A stretch of 64,000 bases of DNA, taken from Variovorax sp. CF313 (lineage in GTDB: Bacteria; Pseudomonadota; Gammaproteobacteria; Burkholderiales; Burkholderiaceae_C). Under the pieces are notes generated by a model, which was given only the letters and a program-made list of their open reading frames with translations, was not told where the DNA came from and made no database searches. Below are positions 54,262 to 62,717 of this stretch, piece by piece. The number at the start of each line of letters is the position of its first letter. Within the stretch, counting starts at the first letter, position 1. The translations under genes and the position numbers were made by a program. The stretch is from the NCBI RefSeq assembly GCF_000282635.1, contig NZ_AKIW01000001.1, positions 24,983 to 88,982 on the forward strand, read 5' to 3'.

Positions 54262-56952
54262 TTGAGCATTCGCCATCTCGATCGCCTGCTGTCGCCGGCC
54301 TCCGTTGCCGTGTTCGGCGCCTCCAACCGGCCAGGCAGCGTTGGCGCCACGGTCTGGCGCAACCTGCGCGCCGGCAGCTTCGCGGGGCCGGTGTACGGCG
54401 TGAACCCGAAGCACGGCTCGCTCGATGGCGTGCCCATCTTCTCCAGCGCGGCGCATCTTCCCGCCGCGCCCGACCTGGCGTTGATCTGCACGCCGCCGGC
54501 CACGGTGGCGCCGTTGGTCGCGGAACTCGGCGCGCTCGGCACCCGCGCGGTGGTGATTGTCACGGCGGGTTTGAGCGCGCAGCAGAAGCAGGCCGCGCTG
54601 GAGGCGGCGCGCCCTTTCACGCTGCGCCTGCTCGGCCCCAACTGCCTCGGGCTGCTCAGTCCCCACATCGGCCTGAACGCCAGCTTCGCGCACGCCGATG
54701 CGCTGGCGGGCGACGTGGCCTTCGTCTCGCAGTCGGGTGCGCTGGTCACGGCCGTGCTCGACTGGACGCGCAGCCGCGGCGTCGGCCTGTCTCACCTGAT
54801 CTCGCTGGGCGACCATTGCGACGTCGACTTCGGCGACCTGCTCGACCACCTGGCCAGCGATGCGCGCACACGGTCGATCCTGCTGTACGTGGAGGCGATC
54901 GAATCGCCGCGCAAGTTCATGTCAGCCGCACGGGCGGCCGCGCGCAACAAGCCGGTGATCGTGGTGAAGGCCGGGCGCGCGGGCAACGGCATGAAGGCCG
55001 CGTCCTCGCACACGGGCGCGCTGGCGGGTTCCGACATCGTCTACGACGCGGCCATCCGGCGAGCGGGCATGCTGCGCGTCGATACCTTGCAGGAGCTTTT
55101 CATCGCCGCGGAAACGCTGTCGCGCTTTCGCAGCAACCGGCACAGCACGCTCACGGTCATGACCAACGGCGGCGGTGCCGGCGTGATGGCCGCCGACGCG
55201 GCCGCGCGCGAGGGAGTCACGCTCGCCGACCCGGCTGCGAAGCTGCTGGCCCGTCTCGACGCGGTGCTGCCCGCGAACTGGTCGCATGCCAACCCGATCG
55301 ACATCATCGGCGACGCACCGGTCGAGCGCTATGCCGAGACACTCTCAGCCCTGCTGGCCGACGAATCGGCGGGCGCGGTGCTCTTCATGCATGCGCCGAC
55401 GGCCATCGTGCGCAGCGAGGACATCGCGCGCGCCTGCCTGCCGCTGGTGCGCAGCCACGCCTCGCGCGTGATGAGCACCTGGCTCGGCGACAACGCGGTG
55501 GCGCAGGCACGCAAGCTCTTCGAGGACGCAGGCGTCGCCGACTACGCCACGCCGGAAGAGGCAGTGCACGCCTTCGCGATGCTGCAGACCTACCGGCGCA
55601 ACCAGGAGACCCTGATGGAGACGCCGAGCGCCAGCCGCAACGCCGCGCCCGACAGCGCATCGGTGCGGGCAACGTTCGCTGCCGCCGTGGCCGAGGGGCG
55701 CGAGTGGCTGGGTGAACAGGAGGCAAAGTCGCTGCTGCAGGCCTACGGAATCGAGACGGTGCCCACGCTGGCAGTGGCAGCGACTGCCGAGGCGGCCATC
55801 GAGGCGGCTCGCGGGCTGGGTTACCCGGTGGCGCTGAAGATCCTCTCGCGCGACATCACCCACAAGTCGGACGTGGGCGGCGTGCGGCTCGGGCTGTGCG
55901 ATGAAGCCGCCCTGGGCAAAGCCGCCTGCGAGATGCTCGACGCCGTGCGAACCGCCAGGCCGCTGGCGCGGATCGACGGCTTCACCGTGCAACGCACAGT
56001 GCACCGCCCGCATGCGCAGGAAGTCATCGTCGGCGCGAGCATAGACAGCGTCTTCGGCCCCGTGATCCTCTGCGGCCAGGGCGGCACGGCGGTCGAGGTG
56101 GTCGGCGACACGGCCATCGCGCTGCCGCCGCTGAACCGCGCGCTCGCGCACGAACTGGTGTCGCGCACGCGCGTGGCACGTCTTCTGGCGGGCTTTCGCG
56201 ACCATCCGCCGGCTCGGCTCGATGCGCTGTACGACGTGCTCATCGCGGTGTCGCAGATGCTGGCCGACCTGCCGCAGCTGGCGGAACTGGACATCAACCC
56301 GCTGTGGGTCGACGAGAACGGCGCGCTGGCGCTCGACGCGCGCGTGCGGCTGTCGCCCACGCCGGTGGGCGGCGCGGAGCGCTTCGCCATCCTGCCCTAC
56401 CCCGCGCAGTGGGTGCGCGCGCAGACCTGGAATGGCCGCGCGATCGTGGTCAGGCCGATCCGGCCCGAGGACGAGGCACAGCACCGGCGCTTTCTCGAGT
56501 CGCTGGATGCGGAAGACATCCGCATGCGCTTCTTCTCCACCCGCAAGGAACTGCCGCGCAGCGAGCTCGCGCGCCTGACCCAGATCGACTACGACCGCGA
56601 GATGGCCTTCATTGCCGAGGCCACCGACGCACAGGGCGGCGCCGAGACACTGGGCGTGGCCCGCACGGTGAGCGACCCCGACAACGTGGAGGCCGAGTTC
56701 GCGATCGTCGTGCGCTCCGACCTCAAGGGCCAGGGGCTGGGCGCACTGCTGTTCGAACGCCTGATCGAGCATGCGCGCCGCCGCGGCATCGAGCGGCTGG
56801 TCGGCCTCGTGCTGCGCGAGAACACCCGCATGCTGAAGCTCTCGGCCGCGATGGGCTTCAAGGCCGATCCGGCAGAGCCGCCCTCTTCGGGTCTGCGGCG
56901 GATGGTGCTGGAACTGAAGACTTCAGCAAGCCCGTCGTGCTCGTCGGCGTGA
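54262..56952 (+). CDS. Pat-like acyl-CoA synthetase (NDP-forming) fused to GNAT acetyltransferase
   Basis: An 896-residue protein. About 9-135 CoA-binding domain (SVAVFGASNRPGSVG), 150-290 succinyl-CoA-synthetase-like domain (including ASSHTGALAGS), about 483-700 ATP-grasp, about 727-880 GNAT (AIVVRPIRPEDE). This is the layout of the Pat/PatZ lysine acetyltransferases, which are also about 890 residues. The start codon is TTG, with GGAG 7 bp upstream. It would acetylate proteins in response to acyl-CoA. Confidence 0.9.
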   Translation: MSIRHLDRLLSPASVAVFGASNRPGSVGATVWRNLRAGSFAGPVYGVNPKHGSLDGVPIFSSAAHLPAAPDLALICTPPATVAPLVAELGALGTRAVVIVTAGLSAQQKQAALEAARPFTLRLLGPNCLGLLSPHIGLNASFAHADALAGDVAFVSQSGALVTAVLDWTRSRGVGLSHLISLGDHCDVDFGDLLDHLASDARTRSILLYVEAIESPRKFMSAARAAARNKPVIVVKAGRAGNGMKAASSHTGALAGSDIVYDAAIRRAGMLRVDTLQELFIAAETLSRFRSNRHSTLTVMTNGGGAGVMAADAAAREGVTLADPAAKLLARLDAVLPANWSHANPIDIIGDAPVERYAETLSALLADESAGAVLFMHAPTAIVRSEDIARACLPLVRSHASRVMSTWLGDNAVAQARKLFEDAGVADYATPEEAVHAFAMLQTYRRNQETLMETPSASRNAAPDSASVRATFAAAVAEGREWLGEQEAKSLLQAYGIETVPTLAVAATAEAAIEAARGLGYPVALKILSRDITHKSDVGGVRLGLCDEAALGKAACEMLDAVRTARPLARIDGFTVQRTVHRPHAQEVIVGASIDSVFGPVILCGQGGTAVEVVGDTAIALPPLNRALAHELVSRTRVARLLAGFRDHPPARLDALYDVLIAVSQMLADLPQLAELDINPLWVDENGALALDARVRLSPTPVGGAERFAILPYPAQWVRAQTWNGRAIVVRPIRPEDEAQHRRFLESLDAEDIRMRFFSTRKELPRSELARLTQIDYDREMAFIAEATDAQGGAETLGVARTVSDPDNVEAEFAIVVRSDLKGQGLGALLFERLIEHARRRGIERLVGLVLRENTRMLKLSAAMGFKADPAEPPSSGLRRMVLELKTSASPSCSSA

Positions 56953-57102
56953 ACCCGTAGAAGCGCCCGTTGAGGTAGCCGGGCAACCTCCATGATGTCT
57001 TCGTCGCGCCAGCCGAGCGAGGAGGCCTGCTGCCAGCGCCGCACCTGTTCCTCGAGGCTGTACCAGTCGCAAACCAGCTTCCTGCCGCAACAAAAAGCCA
57101 AC

Positions 57103-57116
57103 TTGATCCAGCGCAA
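57103..57116. promoter_or_regulatory. FNR/ANR-type site (hsp20 promoter)
   Basis: TTGATCCAGCGCAA: left arm perfect. Centre 57109.5; TAAATT is centred at 57141.5, exactly 32 bp away, and Hsp20 starts 36 bp after that. The 150 bp before the site (56953-57102) hold no gene I can support. Confidence 0.7.
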
Positions 57117-57177
57117 CGAACCTTCTGATGCGAGCGCCTAAATTGAAGCTTCCTCAACCACCCATGGAGCATCGCGC

Positions 57178-57603
57178 ATGAACACCGCACTGTCCCGCCT
57201 GGACCGGATCGAAAACCTCTTTCCCGACATACTGCGCCGCTGGGCACGCCCCATGCAGCTGATCGACGAAGCCGAGTTGCCCGCCGACATCCGCGTCGAC
57301 GTCACCGAGAACGACAAGGAATACCTCGTCACCGCCGAGATCCCGGGCGCCAAGAAGGAAGACGTGCGCGTGTCGGTCGACGGCAGCTACGTCTCGATCT
57401 CCGCCGAGATCAAGAAGGACGAGGAGAAGAAGCAGGGCCGCTCCATCGTCCGGGAAACCTACCACGGCAGCGTGTCGCGCGGCTTCTCACTGGCCAGCGA
57501 AGTCGATGACAAGAACGCCGTGGCGAAGCTCGAGGACGGTGTGCTGCGCCTGACGCTGCCCAAGCGCGCGAACGGCACCCACAACGTTCTGAAGATCCAG
57601 TAG
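57178..57603 (+). CDS. Small heat-shock protein, Hsp20/alpha-crystallin
   Basis: A 141-residue chaperone. The crystallin domain spans about 40-135 (VTENDKEYLVTAEIPGAKKE, with a GVLRLTLPK end). Hsp20 holds unfolding proteins without ATP. The promoter has the best combination of FNR-type site and -10 in the window. Confidence 0.95.
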   Translation: MNTALSRLDRIENLFPDILRRWARPMQLIDEAELPADIRVDVTENDKEYLVTAEIPGAKKEDVRVSVDGSYVSISAEIKKDEEKKQGRSIVRETYHGSVSRGFSLASEVDDKNAVAKLEDGVLRLTLPKRANGTHNVLKIQ

Positions 57604-57673
57604 CCACGCCCCGACCGGCGCTGCCGGCAGCGGGCTTCCCGCGCGGACCGCCCAGGTCTTTCGGGGAACCCGC

Positions 57674-58600
57674 ATGCTCAGCGCCTACATCACCCATCCC
57701 GACTGCTCGCGCCACGACATGGGCGCGGGCCATCCGGAATGCCCAGAGCGGCTTTCCGCCATCCATGACCGGCTGCTGATCGCTGGCCTGCTCGACTACA
57801 TGGCGCCGTACGACGCGCCCCTTGCCACGCTCACCCAGCTGGCGCGCGCGCACACGATGTCGTACGTGCGTGCACTCATTGCCGAAGCCCCTGCCGAAGG
57901 CCTGCGCTTCGTCGACCCCGACACCCTCATGAACCCGCACACCGTGCAGGCCGCGCTGCGCGCCGCCGGTGCCGCGGTGCTGGCAACCGACCTGGTGCTG
58001 GCGGGCAAGGCACCCACGGCCTTCTGCAACGTGCGCCCGCCAGGCCACCACGCCACACGGGATGCAGCCATGGGGTTTTGCTTTTTCAACAACGTGGCGG
58101 TAGGCATCCGGCATGCGCTGGATGCGCACGGTCTCGAGCGCGTGGCGTTGATCGACTTCGACGTCCATCACGGCAACGGCAGCGCCGACATCTTCCGCGG
58201 CGACGATCGCGTGCTCATGTGCTCCATCTTCGAGAAAGGGATCTACCCCTTCTCGGGCGAGGATGACAACGGCCCGGGCATGGTGAACGTGGGCTTGCCC
58301 GCGCGCTCGGGCGGCGATGCGTTCCGCGCGGCAGTCACCGGGCGCTGGCTGCCCGCGCTCGAAGCCTTCGCGCCGCAGCTTGTCTACATCTCTGCGGGCT
58401 TCGACGGGCACCGGGAGGACGACATGGGCAACCTCGGCCTGGTGGAGCGCGACTACGCCTGGGTCACGCGGCAGATCATGGACGTGGCACAGCACCATTG
58501 CCATGGGCGCGTCATCTCGTGCCTGGAAGGCGGCTATGCGCTCAGCGCCCTCGCCCGCAGCGCCGCTGCGCATGTCAAGGTCCTGATAGGCGCTGACTGA
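57674..58600 (+). CDS. Histone-deacetylase-family protein
   Basis: A 308-residue enzyme of the arginase/deacetylase fold. The zinc ligands and catalytic residues are in RPPGHHA and ALIDFDVHHGNG (Asp, His) and near ISAGFDGHRED (Asp). Bacterial members deacetylate acetyl-amines, acetoin or protein lysine. It lies 70 bp after hsp20, and the Pat-like gene is close, so a lysine acetylation cycle is possible. Confidence 0.92.
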   Translation: MLSAYITHPDCSRHDMGAGHPECPERLSAIHDRLLIAGLLDYMAPYDAPLATLTQLARAHTMSYVRALIAEAPAEGLRFVDPDTLMNPHTVQAALRAAGAAVLATDLVLAGKAPTAFCNVRPPGHHATRDAAMGFCFFNNVAVGIRHALDAHGLERVALIDFDVHHGNGSADIFRGDDRVLMCSIFEKGIYPFSGEDDNGPGMVNVGLPARSGGDAFRAAVTGRWLPALEAFAPQLVYISAGFDGHREDDMGNLGLVERDYAWVTRQIMDVAQHHCHGRVISCLEGGYALSALARSAAAHVKVLIGAD

Positions 58601-58660
58601 CCACGGTGCCGGGCCGTGGCAGGGAATTTCCGGTGGGCACGGTGTCCAGCACACGAAGGC

Positions 58661-58688
58661 GGTGTAAGCGCGGGTTTGCGCTTACACC
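58661..58688. terminator. Perfect 11-bp hairpin after the deacetylase gene
   Basis: GGTGTAAGCGC and GCGCTTACACC pair around GGGTTT, 60 bp past the stop. No T-run follows, so a terminator is likely but not certain. The remaining part of 58601-58846 holds the FNR-type site and nothing else seen. Confidence 0.55.
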
Positions 58689-58752
58689 AGTCACGCTCGA
58701 TCCACCAGTTGCGGCTGCAGTGGGCGTACCCCGGACCGTTTCGATCATTGGC

Positions 58753-58766
58753 TTGATCTGCATCAA
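58753..58766. promoter_or_regulatory. Perfect FNR/ANR box (USP 5 promoter)
   Basis: TTGATCTGCATCAA matches TTGAT-N4-ATCAA in all ten positions. TAGACT is centred 52 bp downstream at 58811.5, the spacing of class I FNR promoters (site at -61.5). USP 5 starts 87 bp from the centre. Confidence 0.8.
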
Positions 58767-58846
58767 GCGCCGCTCTGGCCACCGTCGCGCGAGCGGTCGC
58801 GAACGCCATAGACTTTGCGAATCCAGAATTCCAGAGAACCCAAGTC

Positions 58847-59275
58847 ATGAAGATACTTGTCGCGATTGATGGATCCAAGAACTCGCTGCGCGCTGTCAAA
58901 TACGCCGCCAGGCTTGCGCACCTCCTGCGTACCGCATCGAAAAAGATCACCCTGATCAGTGTGCATGACGACACCGGCCTGCGCCATGCCAGGGCCCTCG
59001 TTGGCAAAGCGGAAGTCGCGGATTATCTGAGAGAACTCAGCGAGAAGGAGCTCAAGTCCGCCCGAAAGCTACTGAAGGACGATGGCATTGGCTACGACAT
59101 GGAGATCCGCACCGGCCACGTGGCTCAAGAAATCATCGACTGCGCAAACGCAGGCAAATTCGACATGATCGTGCTGGGCTCGAAGGGCCGTAGCGCGGTG
59201 GCAGATCTGCTGCTCGGCTCCGTGGCGCAGCGCGTGCTCTCGAACGCCAAGCAGCCCGTTGTGATCGTGAAGTGA
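58847..59275 (+). CDS. Universal stress protein (USP 5)
   Basis: A 142-residue UspA fold, MKILVAIDGSKNSLRAV at the start. The ATP loop is GSKGRSAVADLLLGSVAQR. It has the only perfect FNR box of the window in its promoter. Confidence 0.94.
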   Translation: MKILVAIDGSKNSLRAVKYAARLAHLLRTASKKITLISVHDDTGLRHARALVGKAEVADYLRELSEKELKSARKLLKDDGIGYDMEIRTGHVAQEIIDCANAGKFDMIVLGSKGRSAVADLLLGSVAQRVLSNAKQPVVIVK

Positions 59276-59304
59276 TGCCGACCGGTGGGCCGAAGCTTCG
59301 CCTG

Positions 59305-59318
59305 TTGCGCCAAATCAA
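59305..59318. promoter_or_regulatory. FNR/ANR-like site upstream of small exported protein
   Basis: TTGCGCCAAATCAA, identical to the site at 36036-36049. Right arm perfect. TAACTT is centred 31 bp on at 59342.5. The next start is 59430, so the leader would be long. Confidence 0.5.
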
Positions 59319-59429
59319 GGTTCACTTAAGCGCGCACGGTAACTTGAGCCGAAGTAGTCGATGGAATCAAGATTCCCGAAGGCGTCGACCCATACAGGCA
59401 CCCATTTGGGAACATCTAGAGAAATTTCC

Positions 59430-59657
59430 ATGAAATGCATTCGCGCAGTCGCCGGCTCGTTTGCCATTCTCGCCGTCGTCGCTTCGCCGTCCGCCTGGAG
59501 CGCGGACCCTGCGGCCGATTCAAATGCTGCGGGAAACGACCGCCAAGGCGTCGACTTCGGCTCCCACAGGAGTGAATCTCCAATCGACCGCACACAAGAT
59601 CGCGATCGTCGCGATCAACAGCCCCTTGAACAACGGCGACGCCGCTGGACGCAGTGA
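59430..59657 (+). CDS. Small exported protein of unknown function, possibly broken
   Basis: A 75-residue protein. MKCIRAVAGSFAILAVVASP is a signal peptide ending near SAWSA. The mature part (DPAADSNAAGNDRQG) then becomes Arg-rich and does not look like a normal fold. A different frame continues with a smoother composition (for example AIVAINSPLNNGDAAGRSDD), so a frameshift in an older gene is possible. No family seen. The 215 bp to the next gene (59658-59872) are A/T-rich and hold nothing I can support. Confidence 0.45.
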   Translation: MKCIRAVAGSFAILAVVASPSAWSADPAADSNAAGNDRQGVDFGSHRSESPIDRTQDRDRRDQQPLEQRRRRWTQ

Positions 59658-59872
59658 CGATGCGGCGCGAATTGTTGTCGCTATTGAGGAAAATATTTCT
59701 AAAAAAAGCATTCGTGCAGGTGATGATGATTCATGTCGATTACGTGCAGCAGCAGGCAGATCGCTCGGACCTTGTCCAAGGTTTCAATTTCAACAAAGCT
59801 CCGAGCGGTGCTTCTGTGCCGCACAAGACATAGACAGATCGATCAACCGACTGACTTGAAAGGGGTCTCCCT

Positions 59873-60424
59873 ATGAACTGGCGCAGCACGCAGGACCGCT
59901 ACAGCTCAGCATCCATCGGCATGCACTGGCTGATGTTGATGTTGATCGCCGCAGTCTACGCGTGCATCGAACTGCGAGGCAATTTCCCCAAGGGCAGCGA
60001 CATTCGCGAAGGGTTGAAGACTTGGCATTTCATGCTGGGCATCGGCGTGCTGGTGTTGGTCGCCATCCGCGTCCTGCTCAGGCTTGGCGACCGCACGCCC
60101 CCGATCCAGCCTGCACCGCCGAGATGGCAAAGCCGCCTTTCGAAGGTGATGCACTATGCGCTCTATGGCCTGATGATCGGTATGCCGCTGCTTGGATGGC
60201 TGACTTTGAGCGGCGAGGGCAAGCAGATCCCGTTTTTCGGTATGCACTTGCCTTCGATCATTGGTGAAAGCAAGTCAATCGCCGATTGGTGCAAGGAAAT
60301 CCATGAAGCGGGCGGAACAATAGGCTATTTCCTGATCGGTGCACATGCTGCCGCCGCTCTCTATCACCACTACTTTCTCCGCGACAACACGCTCGACCGT
60401 ATGCTGCCGATCCAGCGCCGCTGA
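59873..60424 (+). CDS. Cytochrome b561-like membrane protein
   Basis: A 183-residue protein with four membrane helices. Haem-ligating His are in SIGMHWLMLMLIAAVYACIE, LKTWHFMLGIGVLVLV, KVMHYALYGLMIGMPL and IGAHAAAALYHHYF. It would pass electrons between the membrane quinone pool and the periplasm. Convergent with the AMP-phosphorylase-like gene; 34 bp separate them. Confidence 0.9.
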   Translation: MNWRSTQDRYSSASIGMHWLMLMLIAAVYACIELRGNFPKGSDIREGLKTWHFMLGIGVLVLVAIRVLLRLGDRTPPIQPAPPRWQSRLSKVMHYALYGLMIGMPLLGWLTLSGEGKQIPFFGMHLPSIIGESKSIADWCKEIHEAGGTIGYFLIGAHAAAALYHHYFLRDNTLDRMLPIQRR

Positions 60425-60458
60425 AGGCAGCTTGGCCACGGCGCTCGGTCTCGGAGCT

Positions 60459-61991
60459 TCAGGGGGGCGCCAAACCCGCCGCTTCGACGCCAGCCTCGAT
60501 GCGAACAATCGGCAGCTGAGAGCGCACGAAGCTCAAGGCGTATTGAAGCTCGCCGAGGCTCTCGGCATGCAGCGTGAAGAGAGGATCACCACGCTTGACG
60601 CGGTCCTGAACCCGCACATGCACCGAGGCGCCCGCGGCCGGATCGCGCGGCGCACCTGCCAGCTTGGCCGTGCGCGCCACGAGGCGGGTGTCGATGGCCG
60701 ACACCACGCCGTCCACGGGTGCACACACGCGGTGCATGTGGGCCGCCTTGGGTGGCACGCGCAAGCCGCCCTGCGCCTCGCAGATTGCGATAAATTTTGC
60801 CAGGGCGCGGCCATCGTCCAGCACCTCGCGCGCCAGCGACCTTCCCATGCCAGGCGCAGCCTTGTCCGCCATCTCGAGGCTCAGCCCGGCCAGTACGAGT
60901 GCGCGTTCCCGCAGGTCTTGCGGAGCGCCAGCCGTGCGTTCGAGTACAGCCATCACGTCCATCGCCTCGAGGGCCGGACCTACACCCCGGCCGACGGGCT
61001 GGTTCCCATCGGTCAATACTGTCTGCACCTGCAAGCCCAGCGCCGCGCCCACCGCTACCAGGCTGCGCGAAAGCCGGTCCGCCGCAGCCGGGTTGCGTAC
61101 CTTGGTCAACGCACCCACCGGGATGTCGATCAACACACGCTGCGAACCCATGGCGGCCTTCTTGGACAGGATGGACGCCACCATGAGACCCTCGCTGTCG
61201 ATGCTCAACGGCCTCTCCACGCGAATCAACATGTCGTCGGCGGGGCTGATGCGCATGGCGTTACCCCAGGCGATGCAGCCTCCTTCTTGCTCGACGACAC
61301 GGCGCATTGCCGCCATGTCCAGGTCGACCGGTGCCAGCGTCTCCATCACGTCGGCTGTTCCGGCTGCCGAGGTGATGGCGCGCGACGAGGTCTTGGGCAT
61401 CACCACGCCGCATGCAGCGACGATGGGCACCACGATCAGCGTCGTCCGATTGCCAGGCAGTCCGCCGATGCAATGCTTGTCCACCACAGGCGACGTTCCC
61501 CAGTCGAGGCGTTCCCCCACATCGACCATCGCGCGCGTGAGCGCCACGGTCTCGTCGAAGTCGAGGCCATCGCCGGCGCAAAGCGTCACGAACGAAGCCA
61601 GGTGGATGTCGGGAACACGCCCGCGGCTCACGTCGTTCATCAATGCGCGCAGCGCCACATAGTCCAGCCGTCCTCCGTGAAGCTTGGTGCGAAGATGAGT
61701 CAGCGAATCGAGGACGGGCGGGTGCCGCACCACCAGTTCGTCGCCTTCGGCCGCGCCCATCAGGTTCCAGGCGGATTCTGAAAGCGCGATTTCGTCGTTC
61801 CGAAGCCAACTGCTGCTCACCTGGTGCAGGATCGCAAGCAGGTGGTGGCCACTGGAGGAAATTAGCTCGACTTGCGCCTGGGACTGAAAGCCCTCGGCTC
61901 GGCAGACATCGCAGTCGCTGCGCATGTAGACCACGGGCTGCTGGTAGGTGTCAATGCCCGCGCGGCGGGCTAGCAGACGGTTGACTGACAT
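60459..61991 (-). CDS. Thymidine-phosphorylase-family enzyme, AMP-phosphorylase-like
   Basis: A 510-residue enzyme of the long type. An N-terminal extra domain of about 90 residues precedes the glycosyl transferase core. The key motifs are DKHCIGGLPGNRTTLIVVPI and TSSRAITSAAGTADVMETL, closest to the archaeal AMP phosphorylases, not to TP. It would split a nucleoside or nucleotide phosphorolytically; the substrate is unknown. The ATG at 61991 is chosen. It follows USP 6 by 38 bp in the same operon. Confidence 0.86.
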   Translation of the reverse strand: MSVNRLLARRAGIDTYQQPVVYMRSDCDVCRAEGFQSQAQVELISSSGHHLLAILHQVSSSWLRNDEIALSESAWNLMGAAEGDELVVRHPPVLDSLTHLRTKLHGGRLDYVALRALMNDVSRGRVPDIHLASFVTLCAGDGLDFDETVALTRAMVDVGERLDWGTSPVVDKHCIGGLPGNRTTLIVVPIVAACGVVMPKTSSRAITSAAGTADVMETLAPVDLDMAAMRRVVEQEGGCIAWGNAMRISPADDMLIRVERPLSIDSEGLMVASILSKKAAMGSQRVLIDIPVGALTKVRNPAAADRLSRSLVAVGAALGLQVQTVLTDGNQPVGRGVGPALEAMDVMAVLERTAGAPQDLRERALVLAGLSLEMADKAAPGMGRSLAREVLDDGRALAKFIAICEAQGGLRVPPKAAHMHRVCAPVDGVVSAIDTRLVARTAKLAGAPRDPAAGASVHVRVQDRVKRGDPLFTLHAESLGELQYALSFVRSQLPIVRIEAGVEAAGLAPP

Positions 61992-62029
61992 GGGGATCGT
62001 TCCTCGAAGCGACAAGAGCCCGCGGCGAC

Positions 62030-62497
62030 TCAGGCGGCGACTGCAACACGGGTCTCCACCGTCGCAGTACCGGCCTCGCCGTTGGGCCCTGCACGCACCA
62101 ACGGCGCCGGGATCGACGTGCGACTCTGCAGCGCGCGTCCGAAATCCCGGCAATTCCCTTGCGCGCCTGCGACGATCAGCCCGGCGCCCCAGGCCCCGGC
62201 CTGTTCGGCGTCGATGTCGGCGACATGGGCCATCCGCGTGGTGAAGGGCAGCGTCCCGGCCGCAATGCCTGCAGCCTGCGCGCACTCCCTGCCCTGCTGC
62301 AGGACCTGCTCGCCGGCCTCCTGCATCCACGCAATCAGGTCCGTGCCGCCGCCATCGCCACCGTGGTACCTCGATGCATTGACGACGTGCACGAGCCGCA
62401 GTGCCGAGCCGTCGCGCGCGGCCAGGCCGATGGCCTCGTCCAGTCCTCTCAACGAGGCGGCGCTGCTGTCCAGGGAAACAAGAATTCGTGAATTCAT
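62030..62497 (-). CDS. Universal stress protein (USP 6), divergent type
   Basis: A 155-residue UspA fold starting MNSRILVSLDSSAASLRGL. The ATP loop is weak: the region GAQGNCRDFGRALQSRT lacks the usual Gly pattern. It leads the AMP-phosphorylase operon. Shares the FNR-type site at 62574 with USP 7. Confidence 0.88.
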   Translation of the reverse strand: MNSRILVSLDSSAASLRGLDEAIGLAARDGSALRLVHVVNASRYHGGDGGGTDLIAWMQEAGEQVLQQGRECAQAAGIAAGTLPFTTRMAHVADIDAEQAGAWGAGLIVAGAQGNCRDFGRALQSRTSIPAPLVRAGPNGEAGTATVETRVAVAA

Positions 62498-62573
62498 GGC
62501 AGATGTCCAGTTGTGCGGCAGTGCGGATCGGGTGAGCTGAAACGACAGTCTCTTCGCGTCGCGCCGCGGCGCC

Positions 62574-62587
62574 TTGACGCGCATCAA
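62574..62587. promoter_or_regulatory. FNR/ANR-type site between two divergent usp genes
   Basis: TTGACGCGCATCAA: right arm perfect, left arm 4 of 5. Centre 62580.5. On the minus side GAGACT is centred 31 bp away; the plus side has no clear -10. Confidence 0.65.
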
Positions 62588-62717
62588 GCCGCCGGCGAGT
62601 TCGAACGATGTTGATGTGGCGCAAGACCGGCGCGCTCGCGCGGCAGAAGAATTCGTCTGCCCGTCGCGCCCGGGCCGGCGGCAGGTGCCCGTTTCAAACG
62701 GTCCCGAGGAGAAAGCC

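Noticed and set aside
56589..57116. Minus-strand frame overlapping the end of the Pat-like gene and the hsp20 promoter
   Set aside because: Its start lies exactly on the FNR-type site and its body is antisense to a strong gene. The stretch LEEQVRRWQQ looks protein-like, but I could match it to nothing.
58661..58688. tRNA or small RNA gene at the hairpin
   Set aside because: It is a single hairpin without the cloverleaf arms or a promoter of its own.
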